DNA of 64,000 bases, from NCBI GenBank assembly GCA_021399445.1, contig JAJTUQ010000004.1, forward strand, positions 4,402,001-4,466,000, written 5' to 3'. Origin of the DNA: Xylogone sp. PMI_703. Taxonomy: Eukaryota > Ascomycota > Leotiomycetes. Below the pieces are notes generated by a model that saw only the letters and a program-made list of their open reading frames with translations, was not told where the DNA came from and searched no databases. This document shows positions 1-11,404 of the stretch, in pieces. The translations under genes were made by a program, and so were the position numbers. How positions within the stretch are numbered: the first letter of the stretch is position 1; each line of letters begins with the position of its first letter.

Positions 1-926
1 CATCTCAGGGCTGTTATTCTTGATGTCGATAAAGTCATCTAACATGTCTCTCTGTACATGCGGATCGTGGCCATCCTTGCCCTGTTGTCGAGCTATAGAG
101 GTCTGAGCAGCAAGTATCGCGGCTGAATCAAAGCTGGGAGGACCAATTGGCATAATCGGGTTTTTCGCAAGCCAGTGGTCGAGTTCTGGGATCTGCCCAA
201 TGGTAGCAAAGTAGTCGAGGGCCTTATCTGCAGTAATCAGTAGACCAGTATCATCTTTCCCCTTCTCTAGAAAACCCATTGGTTTACTGAACGTCATCTG
301 GCCAATAACATCCCAAGCAAAGAAGAGCAACCACTGGTCCATACTGCATGTCCTTCCTGCGTTGGGTCCATTGACGAATTCCTCATCAAGACGCTTGCAG
401 AACAACTCTATTGTGTTTTCTACGTTAGGTTGTTGAGTGGAGAGCAGACTGGACATCTTATAGAACTTCCCAATTGGGCGTAGAGCCCTTGCATGGAACT
501 CATTGCTCTGAGTGCTGAAGGCATTCTTGATGATGGTGTTTCCGACCTTTGTGTCATTGACGGTGTAGAATGCAGACTATAGAACGGTTAGAAGATTGGA
601 CAGGGGTTCATTGACAAAAGGTAAGGCCCTACCTTTATGAATTCTCCTTTCGAGCTGTATATTGTTCTTATAAGAGATGGATCACTTAAGCTGACGATAT
701 TCGGACCCAGACGCACAGCGTTCCCATATCTCTCGTGCAGGATCCGTTGCGTAAGCTCGGGCCGGCCGCTGTAGGTATCGAAGAAACGCCATAAGTTTGT
801 GAACTTTGCAAAGAACGGCCCAGGAATATCTTTGAGTGGAGATTTTAGGTATCCCCAAATTAGGGATGACAGAACAATAATCAAAAGAGAAGAAAGGCAT
901 TGCAAGAAGAGACCCAGAAACGACAT
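1..926 (-). CDS. Cytochrome P450, pisatin-demethylase-like, N-terminal part (cut by window edge)
   Basis: This is the N-terminal half of a membrane-bound fungal P450 mono-oxygenase; the heme-binding C-terminus lies beyond base 1. Exon 1 is 633-926 and exon 2 runs from 576 off the left edge, with a 56 bp GT-AG intron at 577-632 that joins in phase 0 (GEFIK then SAFYTVND). I chose the ATG at 926 because it begins a hydrophobic anchor (SFLGLFLQCLSSLLIIVLSS) followed by the proline-rich hinge DIPGPFFAKFTNLWR. Other typical P450 features are ERYGNAVRLGPNIVSLSDP, the ARALRPIGKFYKMSSL stretch and WDVIGQMTFSKPMGF. The set resembles the pisatin demethylase group (CYP57-like) that oxidises plant or fungal aromatics, but the substrate cannot be read from this fragment. 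No frameshift is visible in the part present. Confidence 0.85.
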
Positions 927-2254
927 TTTTGCGGTGTTTGCTGGGAGTATTCCCCTGAGGAATTGAGAGTGTTGGAAAGAGAAGAAATAGTCCGCCTCAC
1001 CTTCCTTCTCCTTAGTACCGAACCATGGGGTATTCTCCACTTACCAATGCAATCTCAACCGTTTTCCTTCGCTGCAATGCAGCAGGTTACGAACAGGGCA
1101 TTTGATGCCTCATAGTCCCATGCCTGTTAGCAAAAAATGGACAGGAACCGGGCTGGCTCCTCCAATCGAATCCTTCTTGCCACCTGCCAGTACAGATGAA
1201 CCTCGTTTGACATTTCCAACTCGCTTAGAATATCAACACCAGTTGGTAGGGTATGGTGAAATGAAGTGGGAGCTTCCGGGGTTCTTTCTGGGATGTTTTC
1301 CCCGTCATCTTGTCATTGGCCTGGCCTAGGGTTTCGTGCATCCGAATGCCGAGGAGGAGCTACCAACCTACGCCGCTGCTCGTTTCGGCCAGGAGGAAGA
1401 TGTGGTGAAGTCCTTCATAACCAGCACTTACCAACGGCTCGCCTCCGCACTATTCCCGAAATAAACGTTGGCTTGTGTCTACCCCCTGGCCGGGCCGGGC
1501 CCCGTCCTGCTAAAATGACATGGGGGAAATTCCCATGGGCATGGTGAGTGGACGACCACCGAGACCAACTTGAACGACTCCTCCATTGTTGGCAATCTGG
1601 GGTAGTATTGGGGCTAGGATGGAATCGCTGCAATGTCTCCGGAGCTCCATCCCCGAAGGGCCTCGAATACCGTAACTCCATGGATTAATAGTGGGTCACA
1701 GTCCTCGGAGGACAGAGCGAGGCATAAGGGTTATGAAAATATTTCACATGAGAGGATCAAATATCGGCTAACCATGCACTTGACAGGTGCCCGACATACG
1801 ATTTGGGTTCCTCCAGGATTCTTCCCAAAATTTGATAACAACGAGTGATTCCCTCATACCTTGTATGCTGCAGGAATGAAACTCGGGACTGGGAATCGAA
1901 TTCCCCGCTTGAAGCTTTTTGCAGCATCCCTTCTGGATTCGACCATCGTGTTGAAAATTTATCTAACATGTATACGTGTGCTACCACACACCCGAGTCTA
2001 ATCAGGCTTAGGTAGCATCCCAAAGTGTAGCCCTTGTAGTGCAGTTGTTGCCTTTGTCCGGTAGAACAATACTGTCAAAGCGAGCATGTTGGAAAGTTTT
2101 CACCTTGTTAAGAGATCGGCAGCGAGAGACCGCATGAGAACAGCCTGCTCTTACATCCCAAAAAGAGCTGTTGAAACTCCTGCCTCTGTGCCACTCGATT
2201 CTTTATTATACGTTCATTCATTCATTCTCTCTTTCAATTCAAATCATTGCGGTA
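927..2254. other. Intergenic stretch between the P450 and the rhodopsin-domain gene
   Basis: No convincing gene is visible. Short open frames occur on both strands but none shows family motifs or joinable exons. Part of it (about 1300-1680) is clearly richer in G and C than the surroundings. A nested inverted repeat lies at 1865-1927: outer arms ATGCTGC/GCAGCAT enclose an inner GGGAAT-CGA-ATTCCC stem at 1891-1905. The promoters of the two divergently transcribed flanking genes must lie here. Confidence 0.5.
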
Positions 2255-3550
2255 ATGTGGCTGGAAACATTCATCGCGTTGGTCGCTGTGGTACTTCGAT
2301 TATGGACGAGATTGACAATTAACCATGGTGCCGGTTTCGATGATTTTTTGATGGTCATGTCTTGGGTAAAACTAGGTTTTGGAGGCCGGCACCGACGATT
2401 TTGCTAACAGTGCTGTTAGTTCTGTCTGATGCCATACACGGTAGCTTGCACAGTTGCTGCATTAAGAGGGTTCGGTCAACATTCCTCGGAGTTGGCTCCT
2501 GAGCAGTTTGTGCGAGCCACGCAAGCAGAGCTGGTTGGCCAAACGTTGGTCTTTCCTTCCCCAGACAACGTCCTTGGGAGCAGTCACTTACACGAACTTA
2601 CAGATTCCTACTTATCGGCATTCCATTCAGTAAAGGGGCAGTGGTTGCTTTCTTACATAGAATCACTATTATCCGATGGCACAAGTTCGCATTATATTTC
2701 ACCTGGTTTGCTGTCACTGTTCCGGCGCTCTTGACAGCCTTGTTTGATTACGTACGATGCGATCCAATTGCACACGTTTGGGACCCTACGATACCGGCCA
2801 AGTGTATTTTGTCGACAAATGCCTATACTAATCTCTCCTTGTCTCTGAGTAGTAAGTTAGCTCCCAACAGATTCAACTCCATGAGCTAACCCCGCCGTAG
2901 TTGTCGCCGTTATCGTGGATTTCGTCTTGGCGGTACTGCCTTGGTTCATCCTCTGGAACTTACAGATGAAAAAGAAAGAGAAGCTCGTTATTGGAGGAGC
3001 ATTGAGTCTAGGATTTTTGTGTGTAATACCGGTCCCCTTTAAGAATCGATCAGACCCTAACATATCTGCAGCGCCATGGTTTGTGGTATCGCGCGGACAG
3101 TTACTGTTAAAGATCTAACTGCCAGATCGGATTACTCATGTACGTGGAAAAGCCGTGGAAGTATTGCAGTCCCAGATAGCTAACTAGAGAAAAATAGATG
3201 AAACTGTTGGTTTGATTTTATGGTCATCGACCGAATTGATGGTCACCATGCTTGCTGCGTCTCTTTCCACACTTCGTCCGTTATATAAAAAGTTCCGTGG
3301 AACCTACAGTTCTAACGAGGGATACCACGGCTCGTCGAGCGGTGCCTATCGACTTGATAATGTGAAAGATGGCAAGGCGGAACCAAATCTCAATCCACGT
3401 TCCAATCACACCAGAACGAATATCACCGGTCACAACTATGGCGATGAAAACAGCGACAAGAGTATTCTGGGGCAAAATGAAGGGACGATTGTACGCACAG
3501 ACGAAGTTGCCGTCGATTACGAGGACGCCCATAGCAGCAGATACCGGTAG
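2255..3550 (+). CDS. Fungal rhodopsin-domain integral membrane protein (PTH11/SAT4-like)
   Basis: This is a seven-helix-type plasma-membrane protein of the fungal rhodopsin family; members are mostly uncharacterised and some act as sensors or effectors. My model has six exons: 2255-2365, 2420-2544, 2604-2851, 2901-3018, 3072-3139 and 3198-3550. They join to 340 codons plus stop with consistent phases. Family landmarks are LRLWTR then FDDFLMVMSW, the GFGQHSSELAPEQF loop, GIPFSKGAVVAFLHRI, the conserved cysteine pair region (VRCDP, AKCILS), VAVIVDFVLAVLPWF, CGIARTVTV and ETVGLILWSSTELMVTM followed by LRPLYKKFRG. The C-terminal tail is hydrophilic and probably cytoplasmic. The ATG at 2255 is the first in frame but leaves almost no residues before helix 1, so a short upstream exon may be missing. 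One donor (GTTGGT at 2545) is unusual. Confidence 0.75.
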
Positions 3551-5482
3551 TAGATCGACGAGGAGTAACATACTCGAGACATAGTAGCGAAAGCAGATGA
3601 CAGAACTAAGTGAGCTAAAGTATAATGTGAAAAATATTGGATTGACATTCGAAGGCAAAAACGGGCAAAAATAGGTGTTCTAGATCGCTGAGCGGTCATT
3701 ACGGAGTATGGTAGACGGTGCGGTGGAGTTAGCATGCAGTATCTTGTTAGTCTCTTTTACCTGATCTCACAACTCGATCTGGTCTCGCTGGTCAAAACTA
3801 ACACCTCAGATCAGTGCGCTCTCCGTTACATTTTCCCGGAAAATGCCATATCATTAATCAACTGTGCTTCAAATCTTTTGTAATATCGCTGGCAATCATT
3901 GGCTATGCCAGATACACCTAGTGCATAAACCGAAAAGGGAAGGTTTCATCGCCAGCTTTCGCAATGTGCAAGGCAGTTGGAATCACTTTGAGAAACCAAC
4001 AATGCCAATCACTATGACAGACCCACTATTCATCGCAATTACCGTATCCTTCAACAATACAGTAAGTATGCAGCCGGGGGTGCGGCCGCTATCGTCCGTT
4101 GGGTGCTGTTCGTATCCTCTAGTCGGGGAGTCGGAGAGTCGGCGAAACCGAAGATCCTCTTGTCTATTGTTTTCGGCCTACTATCGTTTCATGTTATATA
4201 TAGTATGATCACAAATGTGATTCGGCGCGAGTTTATACCGATAGCATATATGATGATGATAACCGTTTGTATCCGTCAGGTTAAGGCCCAAGTTCGCCTT
4301 GGAAAACCTATACAGCATCCCATGCAGTATATTACAAGGGATTCAGACGCACTTAATTACTACTGTACCCAACCAGTGACCATGTATACGCTAGGACAAG
4401 GCCTCTGGCATAAAACAAGGAAAAAACCCAGATCTAATGTCTCTTGTAATAAGTCGCTTATTGCTGAAGTACCGGTATCTTTGATTATCGGGCCTACATT
4501 GATTGGTAGGGCAATGCCTCAATTGGGAGAATGTGAGACTGGGGTAAAACTCGATTATAAATATGATGTTGAAGATCACCGATTCGGTCCCGATATACTC
4601 CACTATTTTAATGTCCTCTTAACCACATACATTAATACACATCCTACTGTAGTGTGGAAATCAACGAATCTTTCTTAGCCTTATTCCTCAGAGAAAGAAG
4701 TGGCGTAAATATGTAGGTATTCCGCGAGTGGTAGATTGGGATTGACTTTCTTCATATGCTGTTAGGGTAGCACTTGCACTCAAATAAAGTTCTCCAAGGC
4801 TTGATATATGCTGTGGAACCGGTACACTACCGTGGGTCAAAAATACAGTGTTGAGCTAATACATGGTTGATTGCGGCACTTCGTCGATAATCCATGCATA
4901 CGGTATGGCTGAGTACGGCAAGCTGACCCCCTAATCGAGCAAATGTCCCGCGGTCATTACTCCGTAATTCAGCGTAAACACCCCCAGACACTGTGTAGAT
5001 GTAGCATTTTTGGCTGAAGCTACACCCATCAACCATGCATTAGTTCAACTCCGGCATTCGAGTAACTGCGGTAGATACTTTGCCATTTATCCGTGTAGCA
5101 CAATCCTTAATCTGACCTTTGTAGCTTTCTTTAGACGATACTAGTTTAACTTCCACTCGTCGAGTCAAGCATCTCTAGTCTTTAATGCATTGAAACTATT
5201 ATTTCGGATTTCAAAATTCTGCTCGCTGGCTGAATGGTTCCCATATCTCGGGACATTCAGGGGCTGCTATTAACGCCCCTCGCAGAAAGTTGAATTACTG
5301 TATCAAGGATCACCACTAGGGGCGGAGGTCCTATCATCTTATTTGCTATTCCTTTTTCCTCTTCAGCGGGACGATTTTCAATGCTAACAATTCCAAATAA
5401 TTCTAATTAACCCTTCTGATTCTATAGACTATACAGCTAAGGAAGGTGTTAACTCCTGATCACTACCGTTGCAAATCTTACC
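3551..5482. other. Intergenic stretch with one doubtful open frame (4205-4678 +)
   Basis: The longest open frame starts at an ATG near 4205 and ends at 4678 (about 157 codons). Its first part is hydrophobic, but I recognise no family and see no convincing exon partners, so I do not call it a gene. The stretch also contains the inverted-repeat element listed separately at 4850-5049 and two copies of the 9-mer TACGGAGTA (3700-3708 forward, 4958-4966 reverse). Confidence 0.4.
4850..5049. mobile_element. MITE-like element with 22-bp terminal inverted repeats (copy 1)
   Basis: The left arm 4850-4871 and the right arm 5028-5049 are inverted copies of each other, matching at 20 of 22 positions; both mismatches are transitions. 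The arms enclose about 156 bp with no coding capacity. A related sequence lies at 10714-10876 and shares the left arm, the adjoining TGCGGCACTTCGTC-like stretch and an internal GTAGCTTCAGC...AAATGCTACAT motif. Small size, no gene and inverted ends fit a non-autonomous DNA transposon. I could not identify a clear target-site duplication, so the exact ends are uncertain. Confidence 0.5.
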
Positions 5483-7231
5483 TCACGACGAGGCTTCACA
5501 AGAATACGAATTCCAGTCATTGACATCGCCTTGTACATACACTGCACGTAACGGCCAAGCACAGATTTTTCTACTTCTACTAGAACCATCAGGTGGATTC
5601 GTCGTCAAAATCTCCGTCGGCTTAACTCCCCTTTCCACCCAATCCACAAGCTTCGGCACAGTGTGATAGGAAGCTGGGACAGAAGGATAGTAACTGGCCG
5701 CTCCACAATGCCCTCCGCCTATAGAACGAACCACATTGTTAGTCATGCTACACAGAGAGATAGATAGGATATAATGGGAGGTAGAGCAAACCGGGTATCA
5801 TAAAGACGTTGAAGAAGTCAGAGACATCCCCGCCGAAGAAATTCTGCAATGCTTCCAGATATTGGATTGGAAGTAGTGCTGAGAGATTCGGGTCACTCCA
5901 ACTGTGATAAATGTTTTAGCTTACGTTTATTGGTGATGAACTACTGCTGTAACTTACCCCTGAGTGACCATCATCTTTCCACCGCGCTGTTTGAACTTCT
6001 TCAGATTGACGCTGATCTCATCAATATACTGTCCCGCATTCTGATCAACTATACCAACGGAAGCATTCCAATCAAACTTGCTAAGATCATAGTTGCTATC
6101 ATGGAATGCCAGATTCTGTAATGTAGGTATGGCGAATATGTTAGACAACTGTGCTTCCTGTCCTAACCACATGATTTCTGAGCCGAAGCTTAATCCAGGA
6201 TATACGTAACCGGTAACACTGCTGACAGGAGGACCGGCGTATATTGCTTTCACTGCTTTTGATCTTTTGTAAGACAAGTCGAGTTAACGACATATGTGTC
6301 GTTGTAGAGAAGACTATCGATGTCGAATTCACACTTCAGAGGATCTTCAATTAACCGATCTGTTACTCCATCTAACGCATCACATGCGTCTAGCACTTTA
6401 GACGTCGTGAAATTCAGTACCGACTGGGGAAGATATGAGGCGCTTGAGTTGGTAACGAACGTGCTCCAAAGAGTAGCAATCATCAGGTGAGAATACCATG
6501 GTGCGGGACTCCCTGCAATGATTCCGTCGAATAATTCGGGATGAAGCTGCGCCAGGGCAAATCCTTGTGCTCCGCCTGTTGAACAACCGTTATAATAACT
6601 ATATTGTGGTGACTTGCCATAATACTCCCTTGTAAGTTCTTTTGCTACAGGAGTAAATAGTGAGATAGCATTGTGGATCCATGCTTTCACCTGGTTCGTG
6701 TCGTGAAGGTAGGGAATAAATGTGTTAGGGGCTCCATTGCCATTGTTGTTATTTGCAGCTTGATGGCCGGCATCGCCACCGGCGACTGCAAAACCAGCGT
6801 TGAGTTGAGTCATCATGTTGCTGTAATCGATTGTTCCTGCCATGCCCCCATTTCCTGAGCTGCTGGTTAGCTAATTAATAGCCAGTATTGATTGAAGTAG
6901 ATGTATCACCAACTGCGGTAAAGCTTCCACCATACTGAGATTCTTCTGGAAGCCATAGCGAGAAATGAAGGGCGTTACCGCCCTCGTAATGGACAATGGC
7001 ATTGACTTCACAGAATGCATATTTGTTTACTGCCTTACCAATATGGCGATCACCTGCTGTATATGAAGTTGTATTGACTAAGGTGACATTGTTATGACTC
7101 CTTAAGTAGTTATGAGCAAAAGTAGGACAATCTGCGGTTGTTGTTGGATCCAGAAACTTCGTGAAAGGTGAGTCTGCAGATAATGCAGCACTGACTATGG
7201 TGGAGAGAATAGTAAGAGATATCCAGATCAT
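5483..7231 (-). pseudogene. Tannase/feruloyl esterase family protein with a 1-nt frameshift
   Basis: The family comprises secreted serine esterases that cleave plant phenolic esters (ferulate, gallate). Exons: 6910-7231, 5958-6854, 5792-5901 and 5483-5718, with introns of 55, 56 and 73 bp. The start at 7231 gives a signal peptide (MIWISLTILSTIVSAALSA). The CS-D-HC catalytic set is all present: nucleophile in NGCSTGGAQG, Asp in GWSDPNL, His in GGGHCG, with the two cysteines that pair in this family beside Ser and His. The frame breaks between 6250 and 6277: the reading ...CLTKDQKQ runs into TGA, while the family-like continuation KAVKAIYAGPP is in another frame. The spliced length is one base short of a multiple of three, and no intron fits there. 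Either the gene is a recent pseudogene or a base was lost from the AAAA runs in the assembly. Confidence 0.85.
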
Positions 7232-7436
7232 GATTCAGTCTTGGCATGAATTCTCTGGTAAAAGATATGGAAGGTATGACAATATACATGTCTAATAACG
7301 CTTCCTTTTATACTTTGCGGCTAATGGCTGAGATCTTCATAGCGTCGGAGTACAGAAGCTTCAGGGTACGGTGAGGTTACTAGACGGAGAGCAATGCCGA
7401 CAGCTATTCCATTGCTAGTCCTGTATCCCACTTTTA

Positions 7437-7535
7437 CAAGGTTGTAAGGGTTATAGCTGTAGTCTTCCATTTAGACTAATATCCAACAAGGTTGTAAGGG
7501 TTATAGCTGTAGTCTTCCATTTAGACTAATATCCA
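7437..7535. repeat. Perfect tandem duplication, 50-bp unit, two copies
   Basis: The 50 bases at 7437-7486 are repeated exactly at 7487-7535 (49 bases of the second copy before the sequences part). The duplication lies in the 614-bp gap between the esterase start and the 3' end of the flavin oxidase, about 205 bp upstream of the esterase ATG. The lack of any mismatch suggests it is young or an assembly artefact. If real, it doubles whatever upstream elements the unit carries. Confidence 0.95.
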
Positions 7536-7845
7536 CTTTTATACTTTTAAGGTTGTTAATGCGGGGTGCGGAGTGTGGAGACACCATCGCGGACGGTCAA
7601 CGCCGCCGAAATCATGTAGTCGGCCTGACCGCCGATGTCTAGTTTATTTTGGGTAGAAGATTAGGGTGGATTGTAGATACTGAGCTATCCCTGTGACCTT
7701 AATTTAGTGAAACATGATTTCACCCAGCCTTTTTAATAACTACCACTCCTTCCAAAGGTACCATCATGCCAACAAGAAAATGTAGATCATTCATTATCGT
7801 ACTACCTGTCCACTACCAGAGCTTAGGGTAGATATAAATCATATC

Positions 7846-9824
7846 TTACAACTTACAATATCCGGACGCTAGTCTGGGAAATACTCCATCAGGATCATAC
7901 TCGCGTTGAATTCGCAACAGCTTCTCCCGATTCTCGGATCCAGTGCCGGCAAAGACCCCTCGATCCCGGGTGATGTAATTTTGATATATAAATGGGTGAT
8001 ATAGATCCATTTCCTTCGCAAGTGCAATAGCCCTCTTGATCGTATTGTCCAGCACGCTCAACACCAGCTCATCATCTTCAGTGTTAGAATAGAATATCGT
8101 AACACTAAACACTATATTTCAAGATGAAAGCGTTAGCATTAAATACGCTGGAAAAAGAGGTGGAGGGGAGATGGAAGAGAGGATAACATACGGAAAAGTG
8201 GACCATCGTCTGGTTTGAATCCAAGTGCATTGCCTCCGTTTCTTTTAGAGAGTGAAATCTCGTGTTTGGTGAGTAGCTGGAGGTTTGTGCTGGGTAACAT
8301 GCCCGGTATTTTAGTGAGCGGGTCTACTTCAAATAAGAAGATATCAAGAATCTTAGATATCAAAGTAGCATCGACTTTAAGCGTGACGCTATCCCATGCA
8401 TGTCTTATGAGTTTGTTAGCCAACTTTATACCTCCAATTTTCTTCGACATATACTAACCTCCGCCCTGACGGATTTTGGCTCTCGATCTCCAGAGCAAAC
8501 TCCGACATATTCGCAAGTCGATTTGTCGAGTAAACGCTCTTCAGGGAAGTCAAATTTTGAAACGCCGGAGGATTAACAACAGGCTTGCTATATGCGATAG
8601 TCGCTCCGGTCAAATAGGCTCGCTGTTCAGGTATCCACGAGAAGAAAATAAAAGTATGGGCAGATGCGTCTGGCTGAGTTGCCATTCCTACGAAATAATC
8701 TATGAGGTCGGTCGAGTGGATACAGAATCCGGCTAAACAAGCAGCTCGTTGAACCCATCTCATTGCAAAACTTGCAAGGGAGTGAAAATTTAGCTGTATC
8801 TCATTTTGGATTCCCATGGCTGCTCTTCTCTCTTGCAAATCACTCGCCATCTGGACATTAGTTCCGCCCCAGAATTGACCCTGCTCATAGGCCTCAAAGT
8901 CAAATCGGGTGACAATGCCGAAGTTATTGCCTCCACCACGCAGAGCAAAATACAGGTCCGGATGGCTCTTCTGGTTTGCGTTGACAATGGTTCCATTTGG
9001 AAGGACAACCTGTGTGAGGTTCCTAGTCAGTATTGTGTTGCGTATATGTAGTAAGGGCTTCTAATGACAAACCTCGTAATTGCGGACATTATCCACCGCC
9101 CAGCCATATTGACGGGAGACGAAAGAGATACCACCTGATAACTCGTTAGATATGGCCAGTAACTTAATGCTGAAACGCATTAGAATAGGTGCAATGTATT
9201 ACCGCCCAAGGTGAAGTCTCCTACACCCACCGAACCAACACGACCGCCAACTACAATAAGTCCATCCTCCTCCAACCGGCGATACACAGCCAACCATTTG
9301 TTACCGGTTCCGAGCAATGCCGTCGATTTATCTTCGGATACCTCGATGCTATTCAGTCGCCCGAGGTCGAAGACAATTCCGCCCTCAACACTGGAGGCAC
9401 CTGCACCGATGCCATGACCCCCGCTCTTGATTGCAAAAGCACACCCGGTATTTTTGATGACTCTGATAGCCTCAGAAACCTGCTCTACCGACTCCGGCTC
9501 GATGACACATGCCGGGACTAGTTCTCTTTGCAGGAGTGAAAAATAACTGGTGCTGAAATTCTGTGGTAGACTCGCTGTGTAATCTATATTCTGACCTAGA
9601 GCCTCTTGCATCAAAGCACACTTGCAAATTATCCGGTCAGCTAGTTGAGGTCAAGTTAGGGTTGGAACATGTAACCCTACCGCTTGCTGGCAGCTAGCTA
9701 CATTGTTGGTTGCATTGGTTAGCCCCGTGAATTGCAACGGTGCTTGTGCGTCTCCATTAGCTTGAACGGCTGGCGAAAGAAGCAACGCAACGAGCGAGAG
9801 CGAGAGCTGCTTGAAAGACGCCAT
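7846..9824 (-). CDS. Secreted FAD-linked oxidase, berberine-bridge-enzyme-like
   Basis: This is a secreted flavoprotein oxidase of the PCMH/BBE family, which oxidises sugars, alcohols or alkaloid-like substrates using O2. Six exons (9681-9824, 9203-9620, 9073-9134, 8459-9009, 8192-8403, 7846-8111) join to 550 codons plus stop. MASFKQLSLSLVALLLSPAVQA is a clear signal peptide. The FAD-binding part has KSGGHGIGAGAS, whose His is the expected covalent flavin link, then GGRVGSVGVGDFTLGGGISF and ALRGGGNNFGIVTRFD. The second flavin-linking Cys found in bicovalent members is absent (Val in GSVGVG), so a single covalent link is expected. The BBE C-terminal signature is YQNYITRDRGVF...YDPDGVFPRL. The 8404-8458 intron carries a GCTAAC branch site and removes the in-frame stop that otherwise ends exon 4. 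The substrate is not predictable. Confidence 0.92.
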
Positions 9825-11404
9825 CTGTCAGCGAAAGAGTTATCTCTGAGGGAATAATCAGTTTGGCACAAGTGCACCAGTATTAATACTCTCTATACGT
9901 AAAAATGGAGGCCCAACATAACGCAGCTCTTTCTGTAGGCTCGACCGCGATGTCCATTTCCGTCTGGGCGGTCAGCTGTCAGCAAGTGAAAAGCCAGCGT
10001 ACGGAGTTATTAATTGGTCGGAAATTAGGGGTTCAGCAGTGTGTGGATTAGTGATCCAGGGATATGTGGCACGGCATTAGGGTGGCGCGGTGATGCTACG
10101 TAAGAATCCATCACTTGCCTGACAGGTGGTACGGATACACTCCCTCATTATCTTATGAGAGAATCGTAGCAAGACGATTCCTCAACACCGGCGTTTTCAG
10201 TGAGCTATGAGCATCAGCTAAGCAAAGATGTGCAATATTGCATACCATTCTGGGAATCTAAATGATCGCTTTTAGTTACCTCCAATGCTCTAGCTTTGGC
10301 CAAGAAATCCCTGAGTAAGCAACGGGATAACTCTAAATTTCGGTCTGCCTGCTATGGAGGGATTTGTACTGCATATGCTCACTGCATACTACATTATTCT
10401 GAAGTCCTGGATATGTGCCTTTATTTGGAAAGCAGACAGAATACATGTGTGTTCGCTGCACAGTGAAGATCCGTAAGTACGCGTATATACATTCGCTAAT
10501 ATTGGAGGCTCAATTCGTCTCTAGTATTTCTAAAGCCAGATGGTTCACTTTCTCTACTACATCTCCAAATCGAAAAATTACAGAGAACAGGAATGGTGAG
10601 GCCATCATGTGTTGAAATCTCGATGGTGCTACGGAGTACAGACTTGGTGTGACTGTAGGTTTAGGCACATTCATTTACGAACCGTTTTCCGGAAGGGGAA
10701 ATACGGTACCGGATTTGAGTTAATGCATGGGTCGATGCCGCATTTCGTCTATTGCCCATGTACTAGGTATAGCTTCAGCTACAAATGCTACATTTACAAA
10801 CATTCAGTGGGAAAATGGTGAACAGCCATACGATACGTAGACTATGAACTACGGTACTGTTATGCATTAGCTCTACTATGATATCCAAGTTCATACGGTA
10901 ACCGTATTGCTGGTGGAAATATTATGCAAAAACTTAAACTATCCGAGCTATACGGAGTACGAACGTACTCGTTTAGTGATGATCCCCATTGGTAGAGCCG
11001 TATCAGTGAGGCAGACACAAATCACATACTTAAGCTTTACAAACTACTGCTATTTTACTAGTAGATGGAGTAGAAGGATATAGCACGAGGTATTATTAAC
11101 CATATCTTCACATCTTAACGAGTTTAGAATAAGATGAGAGGCACCTGCGCTGTGAAATCACCTCGGAAGGGAGTGCGTCTTTCTACCTAGCGATGAGCAT
11201 TACAAAGATTACATATTTCCAAGCTAAAGGTTGGTTAATTGCGGGATTCACTGATATTTCTGTCATGCAAGAACATTACGTGCCAAGGTACCTCACACCT
11301 CTTGGCCAATAGTAAATTCTCTATTGTCGCTAATCTGGTGGTAGTCGTAGGTAAGGGACCCGTAAAATATCCGTCTCGGTCTTCCAAGCCAACACACAAG
11401 CTTA
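9825..11404. other. Intergenic stretch of 1.6 kb
   Basis: No gene is visible; the two open frames near 10415-10821 have no family motifs and lie over repeat DNA. It contains the second copy of the inverted-repeat element (10714-10876) and two copies of TACGGAGTA (10630-10638 and 10951-10959). The promoter of the flavin oxidase should lie within the first few hundred bases. Confidence 0.5.
10714..10876. mobile_element. Diverged copy of the MITE-like element (copy 2)
   Basis: The left end at 10714-10750 aligns with the left arm and adjoining bases of the element at 4850-5049, differing largely by transitions. The right end near 10858-10876 resembles the inverted arm (ATGCATTAGCTC). The internal motif at 10772-10800 matches the inverted internal motif of copy 1 (AGCTTCAGC...AAATGCTACAT). 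It is shorter than copy 1 and its ends are less clear. Confidence 0.4.

Noticed and set aside
1865..1927. tRNA-like structure: 7-bp outer arms ATGCTGC/GCAGCAT around a GGGAATCGAATTCCC stem
   Set aside because: The inner stem is in the middle rather than next to the 3' arm, there is no D arm or anticodon arm, and the loop lacks the T-loop sequence at the right place.
2255..3550. Degenerate pseudogene of a rhodopsin-domain protein, because the frames appear broken
   Set aside because: Five introns of 53-59 bp can be placed with GT-AG ends and branch sites, and the spliced model is 340 codons with all family landmarks.
4103..4678. Membrane protein gene of 191 codons
   Set aside because: The frame begins at GTG; the first ATG is at about 4205, there are no exon partners and no family resemblance.
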